NCBI RefSeq assembly: GCF_000337695.1
Contig: NZ_AOIA01000114.1
Location: forward strand, 29,891-93,890
Direction: 5' to 3'
Length of the DNA stretch: 64,000 nucleotides
DNA from: Natronococcus jeotgali DSM 18795
Lineage (GTDB): Archaea > Halobacteriota > Halobacteria > Halobacteriales > Natrialbaceae
The position numbers and the translations under genes were made by a program. The notes beneath the pieces were generated by a model. The model was not told the DNA's origin, searched no databases, and was given only the letters and a program-made list of their open reading frames with translations. Position 1 is the stretch's first letter. Every line of letters begins with the position of its first letter. Positions 16,674 to 24,043 of the stretch are shown here, piece after piece.

Positions 16674-17780
16674 ATGGCTAAGTACGGTGCTAACAGACGG
16701 TCGTTCATGCAATTGGCAGGAATTACCGGCGGAACAGCCCTCACGAGCAGCGCTGCCGCAGACACTGACGAGGCGGAGGAGTCGAACGAAGCCGACGAGC
16801 AACCGGTATACGGCGGCACAGTCGTCCAGGTACTGAGTATGGGCGGCACGATCGCGAGCACGCCAGGCGACGGCGGCGCCTCACCGTCCGAAAGCGGCGA
16901 GGCGTTGATCGAATCGGTGCCTGAGCTCAACGAGTACGCTGACGAGATCCTGGTCGATCAAGTCACCCAGCTCGGAAGCTTCAACATCGAGCAGGAGCAC
17001 GTCGCCGAACTTGGCGAGAAGGCCCAGGAGACCGAAAACGTCGTCGACGGGATTGTCGTCACCCACGGCACCGACACGATGGAGGAGTCGGCCTACCACC
17101 TCGATCTGGCGCTCGAACTCGATATCCCGATCGTCTTCACCGGCGCCCAGCGCCGCCCCGATGAGGTCAGTGCCGACGGGCCAGCGAACCTCGTGACGTC
17201 ATTTCGCGCCGCGGCCCACGACGAGATCCGTAGCGGCGTCTACGTTGCGTTCAACGAGGAGTTGCACGCGGCCCGCGACGTGACGAAATCTCACACGCGT
17301 AAGCTCGAGACGTTCGAGTCGCCGGATAAGGGACCGATCGCCCAGTTCACCCGCGACGACGTTCGGCTGTACCGGGAGCCGGGGAGCTACTCCAAGTCGA
17401 TCGACGCTCTCCGTACCGACAAAACCGTCTCGATCATTTCCTCCGGACAGGGGATGAGCGACCGACAGCTCCGGTTCGCGATCGAGGAAGGCGACGACGG
17501 GATCGTCCTCAATGGGTTCGGTCTCGGGAACACGAACGAGACGCTGAGCCACGCCGTACGAGACGCGATCGACGGCGGGATCCCCGTCGTCGTAACCTCG
17601 CGATCCCACGCCGGACCGTTGAGCGCAATCTACGGCAACGGCGGCGGTGAGACGCTTCGGAGCCACGGCGCCATAAGCGGTGACGACCTCCCAGCCCACA
17701 AGGCGCGAATCAAGCTGTTGCTGGCACTCGAGGCGTACGACGACTTGGAGCGTATTCAGAACTGCTTCGGAGAGTGGTAA
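16674..17780 (+). CDS. Tat-exported L-asparaginase
   Basis: Hydrolyses L-asparagine to aspartate and ammonia. 368 residues. A twin-arginine signal (NRRSFMQLAG, residues 7-16) indicates export in folded form. Catalytic motifs are complete: GGTIAS with nucleophile Thr59, and HGTDT with Thr133-Asp134. The C-terminal half keeps the helical HARDVTKSHT and NGFGLGN segments of type I/II asparaginases. CTTATTTT at 16643-16650 lies about 28 nt before the ATG, so the transcript is probably leaderless. Secreted asparaginase could supply nitrogen from external asparagine or peptides. Confidence 0.9.
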   Translation: MAKYGANRRSFMQLAGITGGTALTSSAAADTDEAEESNEADEQPVYGGTVVQVLSMGGTIASTPGDGGASPSESGEALIESVPELNEYADEILVDQVTQLGSFNIEQEHVAELGEKAQETENVVDGIVVTHGTDTMEESAYHLDLALELDIPIVFTGAQRRPDEVSADGPANLVTSFRAAAHDEIRSGVYVAFNEELHAARDVTKSHTRKLETFESPDKGPIAQFTRDDVRLYREPGSYSKSIDALRTDKTVSIISSGQGMSDRQLRFAIEEGDDGIVLNGFGLGNTNETLSHAVRDAIDGGIPVVVTSRSHAGPLSAIYGNGGGETLRSHGAISGDDLPAHKARIKLLLALEAYDDLERIQNCFGEW

Positions 17781-18198
17781 ACGCGATCGGCCGACCCGCT
17801 CGCAGTCCGATCCGTGAGATGCTCGCGATCTGCAGTATCTTCCTGATGGGGCCGTTCCCGAACGGTAGGGTACCCAACTACCACCGACCAGCCAGACTTC
17901 CTAACGGGGTACGGCTGCTCAATACGGTCTCGAGTGATCACTCCTGATACTATCAGCCCTGACACTATCGACTAATAATCATTTTTCGTGATCCGGGTGC
18001 CGGCTACGAATCTCACGTCGACTTTTCGGAATAGCCTGCTATATGACAACTATTCACTCGAGAAGCACCAGGAACGCCAGCTAAGAGACAGAGACGGGCA
18101 ATCCTCTCGAAGTGCCGACGGAGAAAGCGAGACGCGCTCGGATCGACAGTCATTGTCCATCAGTACCTTCTTGACGAGTGTGAGATCAATTCTCCGCA
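17781..18198. other. Gene-free intergenic stretch
   Basis: 418 bases between the asparaginase and the CPBP protease. Frames on both strands lack family features and consistent GC3, and I see no RNA gene or long repeat. An AT-rich spot (AATAATCATTTTTCG near 17974-17990) is the only promoter-like sequence. Confidence 0.5.
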
Positions 18199-19011
18199 AT
18201 GACCGATACCCGAAACTGGACCGGCTCCGCCCGCGGTGCGATCGCGCTGTTCGCACTCGGGATGGTCGGCGTGATCGCCCTGGCCGTCTACTCGGTTCCG
18301 GCGCTGCGGGACCTCCCCGAACTGTCGACGGTCTCGTATCCGACGCTGGTGGCGATCGCGTCGGCGAACTCGGCGCTCCTGCTGGCGGTGGCCGTCGTCC
18401 TCGGCGCGGTCACGGCCCCGCGCCTCGAGTTCGACTCCCAGACGTTCGCGTGGGCGGCCGGCGGGACCCCGGACTGGGGCGAGGTGCGAGACTCGCTTCC
18501 GCTCGCGGCGGCGCTGGGCGCGGGCCTGTTCGTCGTCGTCACGGTCCTCGACATCGCGTTCGCACAGTTCACGCGGCTCCCCGCCGACGCCAGTCCGACG
18601 GACGGGGAAGCCCTGCGCGAGCTCTTCGCGTCGGTTCCGATGCGACTGCTCTACGGCGGGATCACCGAGGAGCTCCTGTTGCGCTGGGGGTTCATGGCAC
18701 CCCTCGCGTACGTCCTCTGGTGGGGACGAAACAGGGTCGGCGACGCGACCGAGGCGCCGTCCGGGACGATCGTGTGGGTCGCCATCGCGGTGAGCGCCGT
18801 CGCGTTCGGTCTCGGTCACCTGCCCGCGCTCGCCTCGACGATCGGGCTCACGACCCCCCTGATCGTCCGCACCGTCCTGCTGAACGCGCTCGTCGGGGTC
18901 GTCCTCGGCTGGCTGTTCTGGCGACGGTCCCTCGAGACCGCGATGATCGCACACGCCGCGTTCCACGTCGCCCTCGTCGCCGTCTCCACCGTCCTGATCG
19001 CGGCGACCTGA
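18199..19011 (+). CDS. CPBP-family intramembrane metalloprotease
   Basis: 270 residues with about seven or eight hydrophobic segments. The family motifs are in order: EELLLR (Glu157-Glu158, Arg162), FGLGH (Phe203, His207) and a final AHAAFH near residue 255. These are the ABI/CAAX-protease zinc and catalytic positions. Haloarchaeal members are mostly uncharacterised; roles in protein maturation or in self-immunity to bacteriocins are known elsewhere. It stands alone and faces the downstream regulator gene tail to tail. Confidence 0.87.
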   Translation: MTDTRNWTGSARGAIALFALGMVGVIALAVYSVPALRDLPELSTVSYPTLVAIASANSALLLAVAVVLGAVTAPRLEFDSQTFAWAAGGTPDWGEVRDSLPLAAALGAGLFVVVTVLDIAFAQFTRLPADASPTDGEALRELFASVPMRLLYGGITEELLLRWGFMAPLAYVLWWGRNRVGDATEAPSGTIVWVAIAVSAVAFGLGHLPALASTIGLTTPLIVRTVLLNALVGVVLGWLFWRRSLETAMIAHAAFHVALVAVSTVLIAAT

Positions 19012-19132
19012 CGGTGAGGCGACCGTCGACTCGAGGCGGCTGTGACCGGGGCGGTCGTGGAACGCGGCGTCCGTCTGCTGGACGGACGTGCGATGGAGCC
19101 GAAACTCCCTCTCAGTACCGCCACCGACCGTA

Positions 19133-19969
19133 CTACCCCGATTCGACGTACAGCGGCACCTCCCGCTCGTCGACGCGTAGCTCCTCGGGTTCGAGCGGGC
19201 GCGCCTCCTCTCGGCACCGCTCGTAGACGGTTTCGGCCCACTCGCGGGCTTCGGGGGAGGCCGTGTCGATCACGGCCTCGAGCTGGGCGGAGTCGGGATC
19301 GTGGCCGCAGATGCCGATGCGGTCGTCCATGATGTTGAGTCCGCAGCGGTCGTCGTCCGGAAGCGCGTCGTGTACGAAGACGGTACAGTTGTCGCACTCG
19401 AGGGCCCGAGCGGTCCGATCGGGGTCCCAGTTCACGATCGCCCGGAGGATCGGGGGCGAGTAGACGTACTCCGTCTCCATGCCGTCGATCACGCGTCGGC
19501 AAAACGTCTCGAGGTTGCCCGACTTGTAGATCGTCGTTCCGAGTCCCCGGATGGAGTCGGTCGACTCCAGTAGACGGGTGACCCGATCGACGGGCTCGTA
19601 GGGGTAGTTCGGCCCGGGGTACGCGACGACGGCGTCCTCGAAGTGTTCGACGGCGAACCCCTCCATCTCCCGGGGCAGCCAGCGCCAGATCTCGCGGAGC
19701 GTCCGCCCCGTTTTCATCCCCTCGCGCAACTCCAGGAAGCGGTCGGTCACGTACTCACCCAGCGGCGTGAGTTCGTAGCGGGGGCCGTCGCGGACGATCC
19801 AGGACCGGTCCTCGAGGGCCCGAAGGACGCGCCCGATCGTGGGATCGGACGCCCCCGTCGCGGCGCGGAGTTCGCGCCGATCGCACCGCTCGTCGAACAG
19901 CGTCTCGAGGGCCTCGACGCGGTGTTCCGACCGCGCCAGGAACGCGATGTCCCGAACTGCCGGATCCAT
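19133..19969 (-). CDS. FilR1-type winged-helix transcriptional regulator
   Basis: 278 residues. The N-terminal winged helix covers about 1-70 (EALETLFDERCDRRELRAAT, PTIGRVLRALEDRSWI), followed by the FilR1 middle domain (DUF1724 type) and a C-terminal part with YKSGNLETFCRRVIDG and HDALPDDDRCGLNI. This is the haloarchaeal branch of the methanogen FilR1 family, which may sense a small ligand. The ATG at 19969 is preferred; TATAATAC at 19991-19998 lies about 26 nt upstream and TTTCGT at 20000-20005 abuts it. A second gene of the same family lies at 29907-30719. Confidence 0.85.
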   Translation of the reverse strand: MDPAVRDIAFLARSEHRVEALETLFDERCDRRELRAATGASDPTIGRVLRALEDRSWIVRDGPRYELTPLGEYVTDRFLELREGMKTGRTLREIWRWLPREMEGFAVEHFEDAVVAYPGPNYPYEPVDRVTRLLESTDSIRGLGTTIYKSGNLETFCRRVIDGMETEYVYSPPILRAIVNWDPDRTARALECDNCTVFVHDALPDDDRCGLNIMDDRIGICGHDPDSAQLEAVIDTASPEAREWAETVYERCREEARPLEPEELRVDEREVPLYVESG

Positions 19970-20032
19970 GCTATCTAGTACCACTCCGAGTATAATACGT
20001 TTCGTGCGGACCACGAGTATCCGGGTCCGCCC

Positions 20033-20227
20033 TCAGCAGTAGTACACCCAGAACTCGTGGCCGGCCGAACAGCGGGCGACGCTGTGGTCTCCGAAGGCCG
20101 CGACGTACGGGCGCACCGTCGGCTCGGCTTCGCGGTCGGGCACCGATACCGCCACCGGGGCATCACACTCCGGACAGGCGACCTCCGCGACCGGATCCGG
20201 ATCCGTCGGCGCCGGCGCGGACCTCAT
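20033..20227 (-). CDS. 64-residue cysteine-rich protein partner of a cupin
   Basis: Contains CPECDAP and CSAGHEFWVYYC: a zinc-ribbon-like protein with C-terminal Cys and His. The ATG at 20227 overlaps the stop of the upstream cupin gene by 4 nt, so the two are cotranslated. Function unknown; a structural zinc protein working with the cupin is inference. Confidence 0.65.
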   Translation of the reverse strand: MRSAPAPTDPDPVAEVACPECDAPVAVSVPDREAEPTVRPYVAAFGDHSVARCSAGHEFWVYYC

Positions 20228-20619
20228 CGCGTACTCTCGTCCAGTCGTCCCAACATGTGATCGATGACCTCGGCGTGTTCGTCCTGCGGACTGAACATGA
20301 CGATCTCCGAATCGGCCTGCGCTCGAACCGTGTGGCCGGGAGGCCAGTGGAACAGTTCGCCGGCTTCGGTCACTTCCTCGCTCCCGTCCGCGTAGCTGGC
20401 GGTGAGCGTCCCCTCCAGAACGTACCCCCAGTGGGGACACTGGCAGAGGTCGTCCTCGAGCCCCTCCAGCAGCGCCGAGATATCCGTTCCGGCGGCCAGC
20501 GTGAAGTACTCTCCGCTGAGTTCCCCGTACTGGCTTGCGTCCCCGAACTCCGTCTGCTGGCGAGCGACGGCGGCCGGCGTGTCGACCCTCACCGGCACGT
20601 CTCGTTTGTGTTGTCTCAT
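20224..20619 (-). CDS. Small cupin-domain protein
   Basis: 131 residues from the ATG at 20619 (a GTG three codons upstream is an alternative). A single beta-barrel with the typical pattern: CPHWGYVLEGTL (motif 1 with His) and a later FHWPPGHTVRAQ (motif 2 with His), suiting a metal site. Two N-terminal cysteines (CQC) precede it. Cupins act as dioxygenases, isomerases or ligand sensors; the substrate is unknown. Cotranslated with the downstream cysteine-rich protein. Confidence 0.75.
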   Translation of the reverse strand: MRQHKRDVPVRVDTPAAVARQQTEFGDASQYGELSGEYFTLAAGTDISALLEGLEDDLCQCPHWGYVLEGTLTASYADGSEEVTEAGELFHWPPGHTVRAQADSEIVMFSPQDEHAEVIDHMLGRLDESTR

Positions 20620-20873
20620 TTTGGACACCTGAATCCAGAAGACGGATTCGCCCCCGCACGACTCGGCTACGCGGGCCGTCCCCTGGTACTTCTACCCACG
20701 GTCCCGAGGGAAGTGTAGGTATCTAGTGAATATATTCACCGGTCGAATATCGTGACAACGCTCGGGAACGTACTCGGCGGAACTACCGGCGATTCGCCGC
20801 TGAGGCCGCCAGGGGAGGCGAGGGGTGCCGACGGCCTCTTCGATACTCGCGTTCGAGCGGGTAGTCGCCGAAC

Positions 20874-21044
20874 TCAGTTGGCGACGTACCGGGCCACCAT
20901 GACGATCGGAACGACCGGGATCGCCAACCCCGTGACGATGAGGAAGACGGCGACGATCGCCTTCTCGAGCTGACTCGAGTCGTCCCAGACCGCTCGCGAG
21001 AGATCGTCGATGCCGTCTGCGGTTCGTTGGATGAGGTCGGCCAT
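20874..21044 (-). CDS. 56-residue single-span membrane protein
   Basis: Read directly from the sequence: starts MADLIQRTADGIDDLSRA, then a polar stretch and one strong membrane span (KAIVAVFLIVTGLAIPVVPI), ending RYVAN. Codon use is GC3-rich, supporting a real gene. Function unknown; it is too short for standard gene finders. Confidence 0.5.
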   Translation of the reverse strand: MADLIQRTADGIDDLSRAVWDDSSQLEKAIVAVFLIVTGLAIPVVPIVMVARYVAN

Positions 21045-21321
21045 GTAACGGATGCACCGTCGCGAACGCCCGTAAAACTTCGTCCAGAGTATGACAGTCC
21101 CGACTGGTGACGACCGTCGGTGACCGCCGGAGACCGCCTCGCGGACGGCGTCACCGTCCCCAGCACGACGTCAGTCGTGAGCGTTCTCTCGCGTGGATGT
21201 GACACTCTCGATCGTCCCGCGATAGGTTCTCGTCCTCGGCGGAGTCGTCGCACGCGGGGTGTACGTTCCGATCGCTATCCGGGCGTCGCAAGGAATCGCC
21301 TTCGAGCGGGCGAGAAACGCC

Positions 21322-21570
21322 TCACTCGATCGCGTCCAGAAACTCCTCGAGCGTATCGGTGAGCTCGTCGACCCGTTCGCCGTCCTCTTCGGCCGCGTAG
21401 CGGACGATGTAGACGTCCTTCTCGTCGGCCTCGCGGGTCGTGTCCACGCCGTCGATTCCCTTCCAGATCCCCGTGACTTCGACCCGGCCGTACCGCTCGT
21501 GGTCGTACGAATCCCCCCGCTCGATCACTCGGTCGGCGCCGGCGCTCGGCAGTTCGTCCTCGTCACCCAT
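21322..21570 (-). CDS. 82-residue acidic hypothetical protein
   Basis: Acidic, cysteine-free, probably a small beta-rich domain (RVEVTGIWKGIDGV, KDVYIVRYA). Its ATG overlaps the end of the HalOD1 gene by 8 nt, so the two are coupled. No family recognised with confidence. Confidence 0.6.
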   Translation of the reverse strand: MGDEDELPSAGADRVIERGDSYDHERYGRVEVTGIWKGIDGVDTTREADEKDVYIVRYAAEEDGERVDELTDTLEEFLDAIE

Positions 21571-21955
21571 CGGTCTCGACGGTCGTCTCGGTTACCGTCA
21601 CTGTCCCCGGGCTCCCGACGGTGATCTCGAGGCGACCGTACCGGAAGGCGACGCGACGGCTGGCGTCGGTCGGCGGACGAAACAGCGCGTCGAGCGCGTC
21701 CGTGTCGACCGCCGCGTGCAGCGGCTCGAGCGCCGCCGGGTCGGTTTCGGTAAACGCCGCGACGGCGGCCACGACCGCCTGGCTCGCCGGGTCCGCCGAC
21801 GGATCGTACTCGAGTTCGTACCGTCGCCCGTCGGCGCGGCGGTCGAGGGCGGTCGCCGACGGCACGAGATCGAGCGCTCCCCCCTCGAGTTCGTCGTCGT
21901 CCCGGGATCTCGAACCGGAACCCGACGACGCGGTAGATCGATTACGGTGGATCAT
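21563..21955 (-). CDS. HalOD1 output-domain protein
   Basis: 130 residues made almost entirely of a HalOD1 domain: LEYDPSADPASQAVVAAVAAF, then LEPLHAAVDTDALDALF and FRYGRLEITV. HalOD1 is a predicted output module of haloarchaeal signalling proteins; here it stands alone with a disordered Arg/Ser-rich N terminus. The partner and target are unknown. Confidence 0.82.
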   Translation of the reverse strand: MIHRNRSTASSGSGSRSRDDDELEGGALDLVPSATALDRRADGRRYELEYDPSADPASQAVVAAVAAFTETDPAALEPLHAAVDTDALDALFRPPTDASRRVAFRYGRLEITVGSPGTVTVTETTVETDG

Positions 21956-22018
21956 GCTTGAAACATCGAACGGCCGGCACGTGAGGGTGACTTTTACGTA
22001 CGTAACCTCTTTATAAGC

Positions 22019-22669
22019 TCATTCGGCGGTACCGATCAGCGTGCTCGCGATCAGGCGTCTGGTGCCCCGCTGGAGTCGGGAGGCCAGCGCCTGCCGGGAG
22101 ATCCCGAGGTCCTCGGCGACCTCCGCCTGGGTGGCCCGCCGCGGCGAGTCGTAGAAGCCGCGGGCGTACGCGAGCGTCAGCGCCTCGCGCTGGGCCTCGG
22201 TGAGATCGTACTCCTGGCCCGACTGCAGCGGCGAGAGCGCGTGCAGCTCCGTGAGTTCGATCGGGATCTCGTGGTCCGTACAGTACGACTGAAACTCCGA
22301 GACCGCCCGCTGTTCCTCGGCCCGGACCTCGAACGTCCACTCGCCCTCCCGACCGACCGCCGAGACGAGCGCGACGTCGGTCTCGAGGATCGCGGTCAGC
22401 ACGCTCTCGTACTCGAAGTCCCAGTCGATGCGGACGAACAGCTCCCCGTCGACGTCGTCGACGACGCGGAGGTCGTCGATCCCGGGGTGGTCGATCCCCT
22501 CCAGATTGAGTTCCGTGGAGTCGTCCCCCTCGAGCCAGAAGTACGGGATCAACACGTCGTTCGTGGGCACGACCCGATCGAGCTCGATTTGGGCGTCGGG
22601 GAACTTCGAGAACACCTCGGCGAGCGGAAACTCACCTTTCGTCGCACTGAACGAGGCCTCGATCGCCAT
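22019..22669 (-). CDS. Bat-type HTH_10 transcriptional regulator
   Basis: 216 residues: an N-terminal sensor-like part (bacterio-opsin activator, GAF-and-HTH-associated type) and a C-terminal HTH_10 domain with LTEAQREALTLAYARGFYDSPRRATQAEVAEDL. The recognition segment GISRQALASRLQRG is typical. Haloarchaeal Bat paralogues regulate many stress and metabolic genes; the regulon is unknown. The gene has an AT-rich element (CTTTATAAG near 22008) that faces away from it, so the promoter is elsewhere. Confidence 0.9.
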   Translation of the reverse strand: MAIEASFSATKGEFPLAEVFSKFPDAQIELDRVVPTNDVLIPYFWLEGDDSTELNLEGIDHPGIDDLRVVDDVDGELFVRIDWDFEYESVLTAILETDVALVSAVGREGEWTFEVRAEEQRAVSEFQSYCTDHEIPIELTELHALSPLQSGQEYDLTEAQREALTLAYARGFYDSPRRATQAEVAEDLGISRQALASRLQRGTRRLIASTLIGTAE

Positions 22670-22800
22670 ACCGATGCTCGTCGCGAGCGCTCAAAGGTCT
22701 ACCGCCGTGCGGTTCGCCTCGAGTCCCGACACGCGACGGGCGAGCCGATACCGCCGCCGGCTCGTCCGGGCGTCGCGTCCGGAGCTGGCTACCCGCGAGG

Positions 22801-22956
22801 CTAGTACTCGGTGACGGTCCTGAGGGCGACGCCGAGCAGCGTCAGCAGGACACCGGAGACGATCCCCAGCGGCGGCGGGAGGGGTACTCCTCTGGCGATT
22901 CCGACCGCGATGACGACCGTCGAGAGTCGAACCACACGCGTACGTACCGCGGTCAC
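22801..22956 (-). CDS. Small two-span membrane protein (uncertain)
   Basis: 51 residues from a GTG at 22956: two hydrophobic segments (LSTVVIAVGIARGV, LGIVSGVLLTLLGVAL) and a short polar tail. An ATG at 23031 would add residues that overlap the promoter of the divergent C2H2 gene. Coding status is uncertain. Confidence 0.35.
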   Translation of the reverse strand: MTAVRTRVVRLSTVVIAVGIARGVPLPPPLGIVSGVLLTLLGVALRTVTEY

Positions 22957-23031
22957 ACTGAAAAGCTCGCTGCGCGCACCGTCAGCGCCGGTTCGTCGCT
23001 CGCGGCCGCACCCATCGCGTGCAACCCACAC

Positions 23032-23039
23032 AATTAATA
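23032..23039 (+). promoter_or_regulatory. TATA box of the C2H2 microprotein gene
   Basis: AATTAATA centred 28 nt upstream of the ATG at 23064, the normal haloarchaeal distance for a leaderless start. Confidence 0.6.
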
Positions 23040-23063
23040 CTGCGGATATTGTTGTGTGTTCTC

Positions 23064-23216
23064 ATGCCAATGGATCCGCGCGACGAGGAGGACGTCGACG
23101 AGTCCGACCCGTTCGTCTGTCCGGTCTGCGACGCGACGTTCGAGTCCCAGCAAGCGCTCGAGGACCACGGCGAGAGCGAGCACGAGGACGCCGAAATCGA
23201 CACTAAAAGGCCGTAA
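23064..23216 (+). CDS. 50-residue C2H2 zinc-finger microprotein
   Basis: An acidic 13-residue leader, then CPVCDATFESQQALEDHGES followed by EH: a textbook C-x2-C-x12-H-x4-H classical zinc finger. Single C2H2 fingers of this kind are known in haloarchaea as DNA-binding or adaptor microproteins. The TATA element AATTAATA at 23032-23039 lies 28 nt before the ATG, so the mRNA should be leaderless; an ATG two codons later is possible. Confidence 0.85.
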   Translation: MPMDPRDEEDVDESDPFVCPVCDATFESQQALEDHGESEHEDAEIDTKRP

Positions 23217-23321
23217 GCTCCCGAGACGAGGCCGGTGTGACGTCGATTCTCCGTTGGTGTCACCGAGGAATACAGTTAACTAATACTATCACGAAGAGAA
23301 TAGATACGGGTGAGCTGATAG

Positions 23322-23585
23322 ATGTCCCTGACCCACGATCCGCGACCGCCGCTTCCGGACTGGATCACGGACGCGTACGCCGTGCTCTCGGCCCGGATCG
23401 TCGATTCGACCGCGGGCGGCGAAGTGCCCGCGGTCGATCGCGACCGAGCGGTGGCGATCCTGCGCGCCGACGAGGAACTCGCCCTCGAGTGTGCGGACGC
23501 CGAGCACGCGCTCGCGCGGCTGCTCGAGCGCGGGTACCTCTACGAGGTCGATACCGAACTCCGCGTAACCTCGCCGTCCGAGTAA
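23322..23585 (+). CDS. 87-residue acidic helical hypothetical protein
   Basis: Acidic, with helices and a winged-helix-like C-terminal half (DRAVAILRADEELALECADA, then ALARLLERGYLYEVDTELRV). It resembles small haloarchaeal wHTH-like proteins of unknown function. A GGGTGAG Shine-Dalgarno-like sequence precedes the ATG. Confidence 0.6.
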   Translation: MSLTHDPRPPLPDWITDAYAVLSARIVDSTAGGEVPAVDRDRAVAILRADEELALECADAEHALARLLERGYLYEVDTELRVTSPSE

Positions 23586-23671
23586 CGGCCCGTCCGGTCC
23601 GTCGTCGAACCCGGAGCGGAGTCGCGTTCGCGTCCGACCGAGGGAGCCGTAGAGACGTCTGTTCTGAGCGT

Positions 23672-23991
23672 TCACCGTTCGTCGCGTCGGAGCCGCTCCC
23701 GTCGGTGCTCGAACTCCTCTCGGAGAGTTCGCCGCGGGCGTAGGCCACGCGTCGCTCCTCGAGTGCCCGGTCCGAGCGTCGGGTCGAGGAGGCTGCCACT
23801 CCGCGGTAGAGCAGATACCCGGGGCCGAGGACGACCGCCAGCGGAACCAGCCAGGAGACGATCATCGTCCCCCCGACGCCGGTCGATCCGTTCCAGCCCC
23901 ACATGTGCTCTCCACTCCACACGCCCATCATCGGCCAGGCGAAGAGCATCAGCAGGATCGGCAGGACCAGGAGGACGGCGAGAGACGGCAA
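23672..23991 (-). pseudogene. SHOCT-domain membrane protein with an apparent frameshift
   Basis: The N-terminal part has two membrane spans (AVLLVLPILLMLFAWPM, MIVSWLVPLAVVLGPGYLLY) and then enters a SHOCT domain (EERRVAYARGELSE). At about 23714-23721 (minus strand GAGAGGAG) the frame breaks: the next frame continues EEFEHRRERLRRDER and stops at 23672, exactly the rest of the motif. One missing G (GAGGAGGAG expected) would restore a protein of about 106 residues. Read unchanged, the first frame runs on for a further 115 codons of non-family sequence. Either a natural mutation or a sequencing error. Confidence 0.65.
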
Positions 23992-24043
23992 AGTACTGCG
24001 GGAGAGTTTCTCGAGTTCGGGAACGAGTCCCCGGACTCGCGGG

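Noticed and set aside
17988-19226. Plus-strand frame of 412 codons over the CPBP gene
   Set aside because: An Arg-rich shadow of the CPBP gene; the CPBP frame has catalytic motifs and membrane spans, this one has none.
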